Positions 25,452-33,480 of a stretch of DNA of 64,000 nucleotides are shown here, piece by piece. This DNA is from Fumia sp045615345 (lineage in GTDB: Bacteria; Bacillota; Clostridia; Oscillospirales; Ruminococcaceae), in contig JAZLER010000016.1 in NCBI GenBank assembly GCA_045615345.1, positions 1 through 64,000 on the forward strand, read 5' to 3'. The translations under genes and the position numbers were made by a program. The notes under the pieces were generated by a model. It did not search any database. It was not told where the DNA came from and was given only the letters and a program-made list of their open reading frames with translations. Within the stretch, counting starts at the first letter, position 1. The number at the start of each line of letters is the position of its first letter.

Positions 25452-26770
25452 AAGCAGGAATGACCCGTGGTGATATCACACCGCCAAAAGGCCTTGAGCT
25501 TGCAGGTTATCCCCATTACCCGAGAAACAACGAGGGCTTCCACGATCCCCTTTATGCCGCTTGTATGTATCTTAACAACGGCAAAGAAGAAGTAGCATTC
25601 GTAACACTCGACTTGCTCTTTTTCTCCAAAAAGCACGTGGCAAAGGCAAGAGAACTCGCACTTAAAAAATGCGGTATCAAAAATGTGATGATAAGCTGTT
25701 CTCACACCCACTCAGGTCCCTGGGCGGCAGGCAGACTTGATATCGAAAGCCTTGAAGCAGGCAAAGAACAACCCCACGAATATGTTGAAAGTGTCATAAA
25801 CACAATAGTAAATCTTATTACTGACGCTAAGGAAAACTCCTTTGATGCTGAGTTTACCTGCGGTACAGCTATCTGCGGTGCCGAGTCAGGAATAGGTGGC
25901 AACCGCCGTATCCCCGGTGGTCCCCACGACCCGCTTGTAAGCGTTATGGCAATAAGAGATAAGGATGCAGTTCGCGGAATTATGGTAAACTACACCCTCC
26001 ACCCCACTTTCATTCACGAGTGGAGCAACGTTTGTACCGCAGACTACCCCTGCTACCTTAAAATACAGCTTGAGGAGATGGAACCCAATGCTCTCACAGG
26101 CTTTGCACAGGGTGCCTCAGGCAATCAGTCAAGCCGTTATTACCGTCAGGGCGAAAGCTATGACGAAGCAGAACGTGTCGGCAGAACTTTAGGTAAAGCC
26201 GCCCACACTGTAATCGAAAAAGCTACCTGGACTTCCGATTTGCCGATTTCTGTTGCATCTGATACAATTGAGCTTGAGCTTCGTGACTTCGGTACCGAAG
26301 AAGACCTTGTCAAACAGGTTGAACACGATGAAAAGATTTATAAAGAGCTTTATGCAAAATACGGTAATTCCGACAACCGTGAGGAATACTACCTCTGGCA
26401 GAACGCTAACCTTAAGCTTTTAGGTTCAGAAGACCAGCTTGGCTATGTGAGAATGCAGAAAAAAGGCATCAACATCGAGCTTTTAAGTGACGAAGCCCCC
26501 GCCGAAATTCAGGTCATCCGCTTAGGCGACACCCTCGTTTTGGGACTTCAGGGTGAGATTTTTGTTGAGTACGCCCTCTACATAAAAGCGGTTGCAGGTT
26601 TTAAAACCGTTATTATAAACGAACTTGCAAACGGTTGCCTCCCCGGTTACCTCTACACCCCCGAATCACTCGTTACGGGCGGTTACGAAACCGATACTTC
26701 GATGCTCGGTGAAAACTTTGGTACCCACCTTATAGAAAAAGTTTTAGAAACAATTAAAAAAGTAAAGTGA
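25445..26770 (+). CDS. Neutral/alkaline-ceramidase-like hydrolase, cytoplasmic
   Basis: A 441-residue protein whose N-terminus AGMTRGDITPPKGLELAG, the zinc-site block SCSHTHSGP and the later NELANGCLPGYLYTPESL match the neutral ceramidase superfamily. Classical enzymes are secreted and much longer (above 600 residues, with a C-terminal immunoglobulin-like domain); this copy has neither a signal peptide nor that domain. It lies in a cytoplasmic sugar operon beside a NagA-like deacetylase, so it probably cleaves an N- or O-acyl bond of a small sugar derivative and not ceramide. Confidence 0.78.
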   Translation: MLKAGMTRGDITPPKGLELAGYPHYPRNNEGFHDPLYAACMYLNNGKEEVAFVTLDLLFFSKKHVAKARELALKKCGIKNVMISCSHTHSGPWAAGRLDIESLEAGKEQPHEYVESVINTIVNLITDAKENSFDAEFTCGTAICGAESGIGGNRRIPGGPHDPLVSVMAIRDKDAVRGIMVNYTLHPTFIHEWSNVCTADYPCYLKIQLEEMEPNALTGFAQGASGNQSSRYYRQGESYDEAERVGRTLGKAAHTVIEKATWTSDLPISVASDTIELELRDFGTEEDLVKQVEHDEKIYKELYAKYGNSDNREEYYLWQNANLKLLGSEDQLGYVRMQKKGINIELLSDEAPAEIQVIRLGDTLVLGLQGEIFVEYALYIKAVAGFKTVIINELANGCLPGYLYTPESLVTGGYETDTSMLGENFGTHLIEKVLETIKKVK

Positions 26771-26780
26771 GGATAAAGCT

Positions 26781-27743
26781 ATGATTTTCGGAAAAGACGA
26801 TTTTACCTTTAAACCCGCAGATTTCTACCCCTTCAAGGATATTGAGGATATTAACCGTGTCCGCAACATCACAAAAGAAGACATTGTGGCATTAAACGGC
26901 AAACACCCCACCTCCCCTTCAATGTCAGTAAACGTTGTAAGAAACGATGAGTTTGAAATTTTAATGATTACCGATATGGTAAAACGTATCATTGACTCCG
27001 ACCGCCTTGATAAAAAATGCGTAATGATTATGTGTAACCCCTGCCCCACCTACCGCAAAGTTGCATATATGCTTAAAGAATTAGGTGTCAACTGCCGTAA
27101 CGTTAAGTTTTATATGATGGACGAATGGGCAGATGATGAAGGTAATGTTGCTCCCCTTTCTTATAAAGCAGGTTTTGGTAACGCTTTCTACCGCTTTATG
27201 GTTTCAAACATTTTAGACCTCGGCTTTAAGGAAGAAAACTTCATCTACCACAGCAACAAGGTTACTCCCGATTTTTCAAAGATGCTTGAAGCTGACGGAG
27301 AAGCCGATATCGTTTACTCGGGTCCCGGCTGGCCTGCACACCTTGCCTTTATTGACCCTGTTGACGACTGGTTCAAGCCCACTATGGAAGAATATCTTGA
27401 GCAGGGCGCTAAAGTTGCAAAACTTCATCCTCTGACCATTGCACAGAACTCACTGCATGGTTGTTTCGGTTGCTCGGGCGATATCTCAAAAGTACCCCCG
27501 ATGGGTGCTATGATGGGTCCGAGGGACGCTATGAAAGCAAAAGAAGTTTTCGATATGCACGGCATTACTACTGCAGGCACTCATGTAACCTGGCAAAGAC
27601 TTTCTTCCCGTCTTTCTATCTTCGGCAAACCCACTCAGGATGTTCCTGCTTCTATATTGCAGCTTCGTGACAAGCCCACACATGTATATATGAGTGAAAA
27701 CTTAGCTTCCACCATCAAAGATGACGACTTCTTCCAATATTAA
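26781..27743 (+). CDS. NagB-like (glucosamine-6-phosphate deaminase superfamily) protein
   Basis: A 320-residue protein. The NagB-like core is visible as FYMMDEWADD (matching FNMDEY, with the catalytic Asp) and GPGWPAHLAFIDP (matching GxGxDGHIAFNEP, with the ring-opening His kept and Glu changed to Asp). It is longer than NagB (about 240-270) by an N-terminal extension of about 60 residues. Deamination or isomerisation of a sugar phosphate is the likely reaction; the altered pocket points to a substrate other than GlcN-6-phosphate. RBS GAGGATAAAG. Confidence 0.72.
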   Translation: MIFGKDDFTFKPADFYPFKDIEDINRVRNITKEDIVALNGKHPTSPSMSVNVVRNDEFEILMITDMVKRIIDSDRLDKKCVMIMCNPCPTYRKVAYMLKELGVNCRNVKFYMMDEWADDEGNVAPLSYKAGFGNAFYRFMVSNILDLGFKEENFIYHSNKVTPDFSKMLEADGEADIVYSGPGWPAHLAFIDPVDDWFKPTMEEYLEQGAKVAKLHPLTIAQNSLHGCFGCSGDISKVPPMGAMMGPRDAMKAKEVFDMHGITTAGTHVTWQRLSSRLSIFGKPTQDVPASILQLRDKPTHVYMSENLASTIKDDDFFQY

Positions 27744-27755
27744 GGCGGTATACCT

Positions 27756-28688
27756 ATGATTTCATGTACAGAATTTATACCTGCTTACAGTGAACTTTTT
27801 ACCTACCTTGATAAGAATTACGGCAGAGCAGAAGTCGATGCTTTCTGGGAATATTTATTCACTCCCGATGGTGCAGGAATTCCTCTTATAAACTTTCTTA
27901 ACAAAGAAGGAATTAAAGGTTGCTACACCTACTGGTCACATTCTTTAAACGAAGAAGCCGCTGACTTTTCAATGTACTTAAACGAAGCTGACGGCTGGTT
28001 TAAAATCAATATGCATCGTTGCCCGTCTAAAGGAAGACTTCTGGATTTGCAGAAAGAAATAGGTATCACCCCCTATCCCGACTATTGTCTGCACTGTGAC
28101 CATTACAGAGAGTCGGTTGAAAAGATAGGCCTTGAGTATATCTATGATTTCACGAGTACAGATAAGGCATCCTGCTCGATTTTAATCTATGACCCCGTAA
28201 AATTCCCCAAAAAACTCACTGTAAACGAAAATACTTTACAGATGCACCGAAACGCTTCCGACAACGAATATTTCCATAAGGACTTTCATAGTAGCCTTAA
28301 TAACGGCATTAACTATTTAGGCGAAAAGTACGGAGAAAAGGTGCTTTGTGACTATCTTCGCACATACACAAAAAATGTTTACAACAAGGTTATCGAAGAC
28401 ATTAAAACAAACGGTGTAAAGGCAATTACAAGCCTTATTACAAAAACTTACGAAAACGAAAAAGCTTCCGATGTTTTAAAGATAACCGAAGAAAACGACA
28501 AAACAGTAGTCGAAATCGACTATTGCCCTGCTGTGAAACATCTTCACGACACTAAAAGAACAGTTACAAAATGGTTTTCTTACAGTACAACTGTTGTAAT
28601 GGAAACCTTGGCAAAATATGCAAATCTTAAATTTGTGTTGGAATCTTATGATGAAAACACGGGTAAAGCAAAATATTATTTTTCATAG
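27756..28688 (+). CDS. Unknown protein with two similar halves, in the sugar operon
   Basis: A 310-residue soluble protein that I cannot assign. The N-half has a helical start (TYLDKNYGRAEVDAFWEYL), then INMHRCPSKGRLLDL and PDYCLHCDHYRESVEKIGLEY. The C-half repeats this plan: NYLGEKYGEKVLCDYLRTY, VEIDYCPAVKHLHD and SYSTTVVMETLAKYANLKF. The N-half keeps a Cys-x2-Cys-x3-His-like cluster that the C-half has lost, as in a duplicated domain with one active copy. The layout recalls L-2-amino-thiazoline-4-carboxylate-hydrolase-like proteins, but this is only a resemblance. Located between the NagB-like and TalC-like genes, so part of the pathway. Confidence 0.7.
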   Translation: MISCTEFIPAYSELFTYLDKNYGRAEVDAFWEYLFTPDGAGIPLINFLNKEGIKGCYTYWSHSLNEEAADFSMYLNEADGWFKINMHRCPSKGRLLDLQKEIGITPYPDYCLHCDHYRESVEKIGLEYIYDFTSTDKASCSILIYDPVKFPKKLTVNENTLQMHRNASDNEYFHKDFHSSLNNGINYLGEKYGEKVLCDYLRTYTKNVYNKVIEDIKTNGVKAITSLITKTYENEKASDVLKITEENDKTVVEIDYCPAVKHLHDTKRTVTKWFSYSTTVVMETLAKYANLKFVLESYDENTGKAKYYFS

Positions 28689-28698
28689 GAGGAAAATT

Positions 28699-29373
28699 AT
28701 GGAATACTATCTCGACACCGCTGACCTTGTGTCAATTAAACACTGTAACGAATTTTATCCCCTTGCGGGCGTTACAACAAACCCATCAATCATCGCAAAG
28801 GAAAAGACAGATTTCTGGAAACACATCAAAGAAATCAGAAACATCATCGGTCCTGATAAGCTTTTGTTTGCACAGACCGTTCAAACCGAAGCTTCAAAAA
28901 TCGTTGAAGAAGCAGTTCTGATGAACGAAAAATCAGGCGGAGATTTCTGTGTTAAAATCCCGATTAACGAAGAAGGCTTGAAAGCTACAATGGAGCTTAA
29001 AAAGAAAGGCGTTAAAGTTTTAATGACCGCAATCTTCACCCCTGCTCAGGCTTTAATCGCCGCAAAAGCAGGAGCTGACTATGTTGCTCCCTATGTAAAC
29101 CGCCTTGACAACATCTTAGGTGATGGATGCGGGGTTGTGGCAGAGATTGCTGAGCAGTTTGCAATTTACGACCTTCCCTGTAAAGTACTTGCCGCAAGTT
29201 TTAAAAACGCAGAACAGGTTCACAAATGTGCCCTTTCCGGTTGCCAGTGCGTGACAGTTACCGAAGATGTTTTAAAAGCTGTTATCACACATCCTATGAC
29301 AGATGCTGCAATTGCCGGCTTCGAAAAAGACTGGACAGGCGTATACGGTGACAAAACAATTTTGGATTTCTAA
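28699..29373 (+). CDS. Transaldolase-like/fructose-6-phosphate-aldolase-family protein (TalC/FSA type)
   Basis: A 224-residue class I aldolase; ATG 28699 follows AGGAGG. It starts YYLDTADL, has GVTTNPSI, the Schiff-base Lys in FCVKIPIN, TAIFTPAQALIAAKAGADYVAPYVNR and the C-terminal end typical of the short transaldolase family. Members cleave fructose-6-phosphate-like sugars or transfer dihydroxyacetone. It is last in the ten-gene operon, and its triose products would suit the TIM-like isomerase that is first. A strong terminator follows. Confidence 0.88.
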   Translation: MEYYLDTADLVSIKHCNEFYPLAGVTTNPSIIAKEKTDFWKHIKEIRNIIGPDKLLFAQTVQTEASKIVEEAVLMNEKSGGDFCVKIPINEEGLKATMELKKKGVKVLMTAIFTPAQALIAAKAGADYVAPYVNRLDNILGDGCGVVAEIAEQFAIYDLPCKVLAASFKNAEQVHKCALSGCQCVTVTEDVLKAVITHPMTDAAIAGFEKDWTGVYGDKTILDF

Positions 29374-29380
29374 AATATTT

Positions 29381-29416
29381 AAGTTGCTACCCTTTTTGAG
29401 GGTAGCAACTTTTTTA
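29381..29416 (+). terminator. Terminator of the ten-gene sugar operon
   Basis: AAGTTGCTACCC and GGGTAGCAACTT form a perfect 12-base-pair stem, loop TTTTTGA, followed by TTTTTT. Confidence 0.93.
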
Positions 29417-29422
29417 TAAAAC

Positions 29423-29460
29423 AAGCAATTTTATTATTGTAAACAGCATATTTTTATGAT
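29423..29460 (+). promoter_or_regulatory. Candidate AraC-type site upstream of the glycyl radical enzyme
   Basis: AAGCAATTTTATTATTG at 29423-29439 matches 14 of 17 bases of the motif found at 34333. A second half AGCATATTTTTATGAT follows at 29445. The promoter itself is weak (TTGTAA, 17 bases, TAATAT), as expected for activator dependence. Confidence 0.45.
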
Positions 29461-29496
29461 AATATTGTTGTGAAAACTCAAAAAGGAGGATATATT

Positions 29497-31695
29497 ATGA
29501 AATTTAAAAACAATATTGAACATTTTGCGAATGGATTTCTTTCTGCAGAATATGACGACCTTGAATACAAAATTGCATCAGGATTTTTAAGTCTTGCCAA
29601 AAATGATACTATCCACCTTTCAGAAGATGCTTTCTTTGCAGGTGAAAGTATGATAGGTGCTTCATGGCGCGAAGGACCTAATGCCGTACATTATTCTTAC
29701 GGCAACACCCTTATGGTTAACCGCGATTTAATTAAGAAAAACCTTGAAGAAAACCCTGAATTTTTCGATGAACTTACTGAAATATACAACTATTTTGAAG
29801 ATAAGGACATCTATGAAAAGGTGCTGGGCTACCAGGATGAAGAGGCAAAAAATATCGAAAACTTCCGTGTCGGATGGGGTGGCGGACAGCAAGGCTGGAC
29901 AGGTGGTCACTGTAACATCAACTACAGCCTTATAGTAAAATGCGGAACTGTGGGCTTAAGAAAGAAAATCAACGAATATAAAGAGATTAACAAAGGCAAA
30001 GAAACATTTTACGATGCCCTTTTGCTTTCACTTGATGCTTTGGAAGTGTATGCCAAAAGATATCGTTCACTTGCCCTTGAACAGGCCGATAAAACATCCG
30101 ATGAAGGCTATAAAAAACGTCTTTTAAGAATAGCCGATACTCTTGATAAAGTACCGAAAGAACCTGCTTCTGACTTCTATGAAGCTTGTCAATCATTCTG
30201 GCTTTTCTTTACTTTTGACGGTGTTGACTCCCCGGGACGCTTTGACCAGTATATGATAGAATACTATAGAAAATCCGATATTTATGACCGTGAAGAATGT
30301 TTGGAGGAACTCTGGAAACTCTTCCACGAAGTAAGAGCATGGAACCTTTGTATTTCGGGTACCGATGAAAACTGGAACGACCAGACCAACGAGCTTTCTT
30401 ACGATATTTTAAAGACAGCAAGAAAATACAAATTCAATACGCCCAACATCACTATGCGTGTTTCAAAGAATACACCTGAAGATTTATGGGAAAGTGCGGT
30501 AAAAACTATTGCAACTGGAATCGGTATGCCCGCACTCTATAACGATGAATGCGTATGCCCTGCTCTTGAAAATTTTGGAATTACATCTGTCGATGCCCAT
30601 AATTACTGTATGAACGGTTGCAATCAGATTGATATTTTCGGAAAAAGTCATATGGGACTTGAAGATGGTGAAGTTTGCCTTGCAAAATGCCTTGAACTCG
30701 TTTTACACGAAGGCGTTGACCAGATAACAGGTAAAAAACTCATCCCCTCTCAGGGAAATCCCGAAACCTTTGATACATACGAAAAGCTTTTTGAAGCTTA
30801 CAAAAAGCAAGTTGAGTTCGTAACCGACAAAGTTACCGAAATGGCATATATTACCCAGAAATTCTGTGGTGAATATGCCCCCAACCCTATCCGTTCAATT
30901 TTCGTTGAAGGTTGTATTGAAAAAGGTCTTGACTACAAAAACAAAGGGCCCATCTACGGACACGCACAGATTTTAGCTGAAGGTATAGCTGACACCGTTG
31001 ACTCACTTGCCGCCCTTAAGCATTTTGTTTACGATACCAAAAAGTACACTTTAAAAGAAATCATCACAGCGATGAAAAATAATTTCAACGGCTATGATGA
31101 ATTAAGACACGACCTTTTAAGCTTTGACAAATTCGGTAATGACTGTAAGTATGTAGATGATATCTACAAAGAGGTCACCGAGCATTTTAACAAATACTTA
31201 AATACCATTGAAACTTTCCGTGGTGGTATTTTTGTCGGTGGTTGTTCTACTTTCAACCGTGCTTCCGTTTACGGGAGAATGCTCGGAGCTATGCCAAACG
31301 GAAGACTTCAGGGCGAAGATGCATTTGCTGACAGTATCGGCGCTGTACCCGGTAAGGACAAAAAAGGTCCTACAGCACTTATAAAATCTGTTCTTTATGC
31401 AGATCAGACACTCACAGGAAGCGGTAATGTTCTGCAGATGAAGTTCCAGAAAAGACTATTTGGCGAAGAAAAAGGAATAACTGCATTCAAAAGTCTTGCA
31501 AAGACTTATTTTGCAGGTGGCGGACAGCAGTTATCTATCAATGTACTTTCGAGAGAAGATTTGCTTGAAGCAAAACTTCATCCTGAAAAATACCAAAACC
31601 TTGTTGTCAGGGTCGGTGGTTACAGTGACTATTTCAACAACCTTTCCCCCGGACTTCAGGATAACATCATCGCAAGAACAGAATTAGGAATATAA
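29497..31695 (+). CDS. Glycyl radical enzyme with atypical active-site motif (PFL-like superfamily)
   Basis: A 732-residue protein; ATG 29497 follows AAGGAGG. The C-terminal glycyl radical loop is RVGGYSDYF with the radical site at Gly708. The active-site Cys is Cys375 in MNGCNQID. In dehydratases and decarboxylases of this superfamily the block is normally Gly-Cys-Val-Glu, where the Glu is a general base; here Val-Glu is replaced by Asn-Gln. It is also shorter than most members (780-850). It is not pyruvate formate-lyase itself, which has a Cys-Cys pair. It is monocistronic between two terminators, with no activase next to it. The reaction is unknown. Confidence 0.88.
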   Translation: MKFKNNIEHFANGFLSAEYDDLEYKIASGFLSLAKNDTIHLSEDAFFAGESMIGASWREGPNAVHYSYGNTLMVNRDLIKKNLEENPEFFDELTEIYNYFEDKDIYEKVLGYQDEEAKNIENFRVGWGGGQQGWTGGHCNINYSLIVKCGTVGLRKKINEYKEINKGKETFYDALLLSLDALEVYAKRYRSLALEQADKTSDEGYKKRLLRIADTLDKVPKEPASDFYEACQSFWLFFTFDGVDSPGRFDQYMIEYYRKSDIYDREECLEELWKLFHEVRAWNLCISGTDENWNDQTNELSYDILKTARKYKFNTPNITMRVSKNTPEDLWESAVKTIATGIGMPALYNDECVCPALENFGITSVDAHNYCMNGCNQIDIFGKSHMGLEDGEVCLAKCLELVLHEGVDQITGKKLIPSQGNPETFDTYEKLFEAYKKQVEFVTDKVTEMAYITQKFCGEYAPNPIRSIFVEGCIEKGLDYKNKGPIYGHAQILAEGIADTVDSLAALKHFVYDTKKYTLKEIITAMKNNFNGYDELRHDLLSFDKFGNDCKYVDDIYKEVTEHFNKYLNTIETFRGGIFVGGCSTFNRASVYGRMLGAMPNGRLQGEDAFADSIGAVPGKDKKGPTALIKSVLYADQTLTGSGNVLQMKFQKRLFGEEKGITAFKSLAKTYFAGGGQQLSINVLSREDLLEAKLHPEKYQNLVVRVGGYSDYFNNLSPGLQDNIIARTELGI

Positions 31696-31697
31696 AC

Positions 31698-31733
31698 AAA
31701 GAAATCACATCCATCAGGATGTGATTTCTTTTT
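31698..31733. terminator. Bidirectional terminator shared by the glycyl radical enzyme and the sialidase fusion
   Basis: AAAGAAATCACATCC and GGATGTGATTTCTTT pair around ATCA with T-runs on both sides. The stop codon of the minus-strand gene (31714-31716) is in the hairpin. Confidence 0.9.
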
Positions 31734-33375
31734 TGTTATATTTTCTGTATTCTTCGGGAGATAAGGAAACTTCTGCTATAAATCTGTCAAGCCCGTAATT
31801 GCCTAACACAGTGCTTGCTTTAATGTCAGTAGTAATGAGAAGTTCTTTTATCTTTTTAAGTCTTACATTATCAGAAAACTCATCATATGTAAATCCTGTG
31901 TTCTTTTCAAAGATATGACGAAGATAATAATCGCTTACATCACTTTTCATATCCTCACCATTGTTTATAGAATCTATCATAAGGTCTATGAGTTTTTCCT
32001 TTTTACCAACAGAAGGTTCAAGCTTTGAAAGTTCAAGGATTTCCACAGCTTTTTTAAGGTTGTCACCCTCTTTTATCTTTCCGAGAAGCAGATCGATTTT
32101 CTTTGCATTTTCCTTTGTCATACTCAGAAAATGGTCAGAATAATAGACAAACAAGTATTCAAGCGTTGTTTCAGCATCATAAGATGAAACAGTATCAATG
32201 AAAGTTTTAGCAGAGATATAAGGGAATTCGGGATAAAGATTTTCCTTACCCTCATATTTTCCGAGTTTTGAAACTATTCGTTTTGTAAAGCTTTCGGGGG
32301 AAGTAATTTCACCATTTAATATATCGGTTTCATTGATTTTGCTGACAAGGATTTCCCTCGCACATTTTTCGGCAGCTTCAAGGTTTTCCATATATCCGCC
32401 ACGTTCTCTGTCATAAATTATGTAGAGGTAGCCGTCATCACCCTCTGCCACATCGGGGTAAGATACATCCTTTCTTTCGTCAAGCAAAACCCTGTAAGGC
32501 CAGGTTTTCCCCTCGTCCTCGGAAAGAAAAGCTGTCAGATTATTCCTGTCATTGAATTCGTGATGGTTTATCATTAAAAGTCTTCCCGATTTAAGCTTCC
32601 TTATATGAAATCTTGCAGAAGGGTTTTTGATATCGGTGAACTCAGCATCTGTCCAGGTTTTTCCTCTGTCGTAAGAATAAGAACGAGCGATATTTCCCAT
32701 AGTTCTTATCATCATAACGAGAACACCATTTTCTTTTTCAAAAATTATATGCTCGTCACAGCTTCTGCTCTGGATATTTCTGCAACCACCAATCATCGAA
32801 AAAGTTTTTCCGTTGTCAACTGTAGAGTAAACATTGGCACCGGAAAGATTATCATTGTTGTGAAAAACCTTGTCCATAAAAAGCTCGGTGTAGGCTCTTT
32901 TCTGTTTAAGGGTATCTATAATGTACCAAAAGTTCCAGATTGCAATCGGGAAAAGCCACTCCCCTGTTGATAAAACAACGGGCTTTTGCATCATTACATT
33001 TCTTCCGATATAGAATTCTTCCGACCAGATAAGCTCATCTGCATCGGGGTCTTCACAGATAACGCCGTAAACCCCATCCTCGTGACCACGCGACCATGTA
33101 AACCAGAGTCTTCCAAGTGGGTCAATCCACACTATCGGGTCAAAACAACGGTGCATTTCGCCGTCATAAGTTACGGCAATCGGCTCGGTCCAGGTTTTTG
33201 CATCGTCATCACTTTTTACTAAAACGCAGTAATTTCCCAAAGTTTCGGAATCTGCACCCGAATAAAATGTAGCAAAAAGCCTTCCTTTTTTAGTTCGCTC
33301 TATTGTGGGAACAAGCTGCCACACTCTGTTATAACTATAAAATCTCTCTAATTCTTTTTTATCGGTAATGAGCAT
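31714..33375 (-). CDS. Sialidase-fold (BNR/Asp-box) protein fused to a degenerate AraC-type DNA-binding domain
   Basis: A 553-residue protein with no signal peptide. Residues 15-350 are a beta-propeller with four Asp-boxes: SDDDAKTW (55-62), STVDNGKTF (184-192), SYDRGKTW (234-241) and SEDEGKTW (285-292), as in exo-sialidase-like proteins. After a helical linker, residues about 470-545 resemble an AraC helix-turn-helix domain: DYYLRHIFEKNTGFTYDEF, then RLKKIKELLITTDIKAS and the closing SLSPEEYRKY. The second helix-turn-helix is shortened by several residues. It follows an AraC gene on the same strand. It could be a sugar-sensing or catalytic transcription factor. DNA binding is inferred. Confidence 0.8.
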   Translation of the reverse strand: MLITDKKELERFYSYNRVWQLVPTIERTKKGRLFATFYSGADSETLGNYCVLVKSDDDAKTWTEPIAVTYDGEMHRCFDPIVWIDPLGRLWFTWSRGHEDGVYGVICEDPDADELIWSEEFYIGRNVMMQKPVVLSTGEWLFPIAIWNFWYIIDTLKQKRAYTELFMDKVFHNNDNLSGANVYSTVDNGKTFSMIGGCRNIQSRSCDEHIIFEKENGVLVMMIRTMGNIARSYSYDRGKTWTDAEFTDIKNPSARFHIRKLKSGRLLMINHHEFNDRNNLTAFLSEDEGKTWPYRVLLDERKDVSYPDVAEGDDGYLYIIYDRERGGYMENLEAAEKCAREILVSKINETDILNGEITSPESFTKRIVSKLGKYEGKENLYPEFPYISAKTFIDTVSSYDAETTLEYLFVYYSDHFLSMTKENAKKIDLLLGKIKEGDNLKKAVEILELSKLEPSVGKKEKLIDLMIDSINNGEDMKSDVSDYYLRHIFEKNTGFTYDEFSDNVRLKKIKELLITTDIKASTVLGNYGLDRFIAEVSLSPEEYRKYNKKEITS

Positions 33376-33460
33376 AATCTTTCTCCTTTTTCATTACTTT
33401 CCTAAATTATACTATTTCCGGGCTGAAAATAGAGGTGGTAATGTTGCTGAATTTGATAAA

Positions 33461-33480
33461 GATTATATAAATATTGCTTT
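33461..33480 (-). promoter_or_regulatory. Candidate AraC-type operator upstream of the sialidase fusion gene
   Basis: AAAGCAATATTTATATAATC on the minus strand shares 16 of its first 17 bases with the site at 34332. It begins in the stop codon of the upstream AraC gene. A further match, ACATTACC, lies 16 bases downstream. The -10 box TATAAT (33407-33412) has no -35 partner, which fits an activated promoter. Confidence 0.6.

Noticed and set aside
29497..31695. Annotation as pyruvate formate-lyase
   Set aside because: The adjacent Cys-Cys pair of PflB is absent; the single-Cys block MNGCNQID puts it in another branch of the superfamily.
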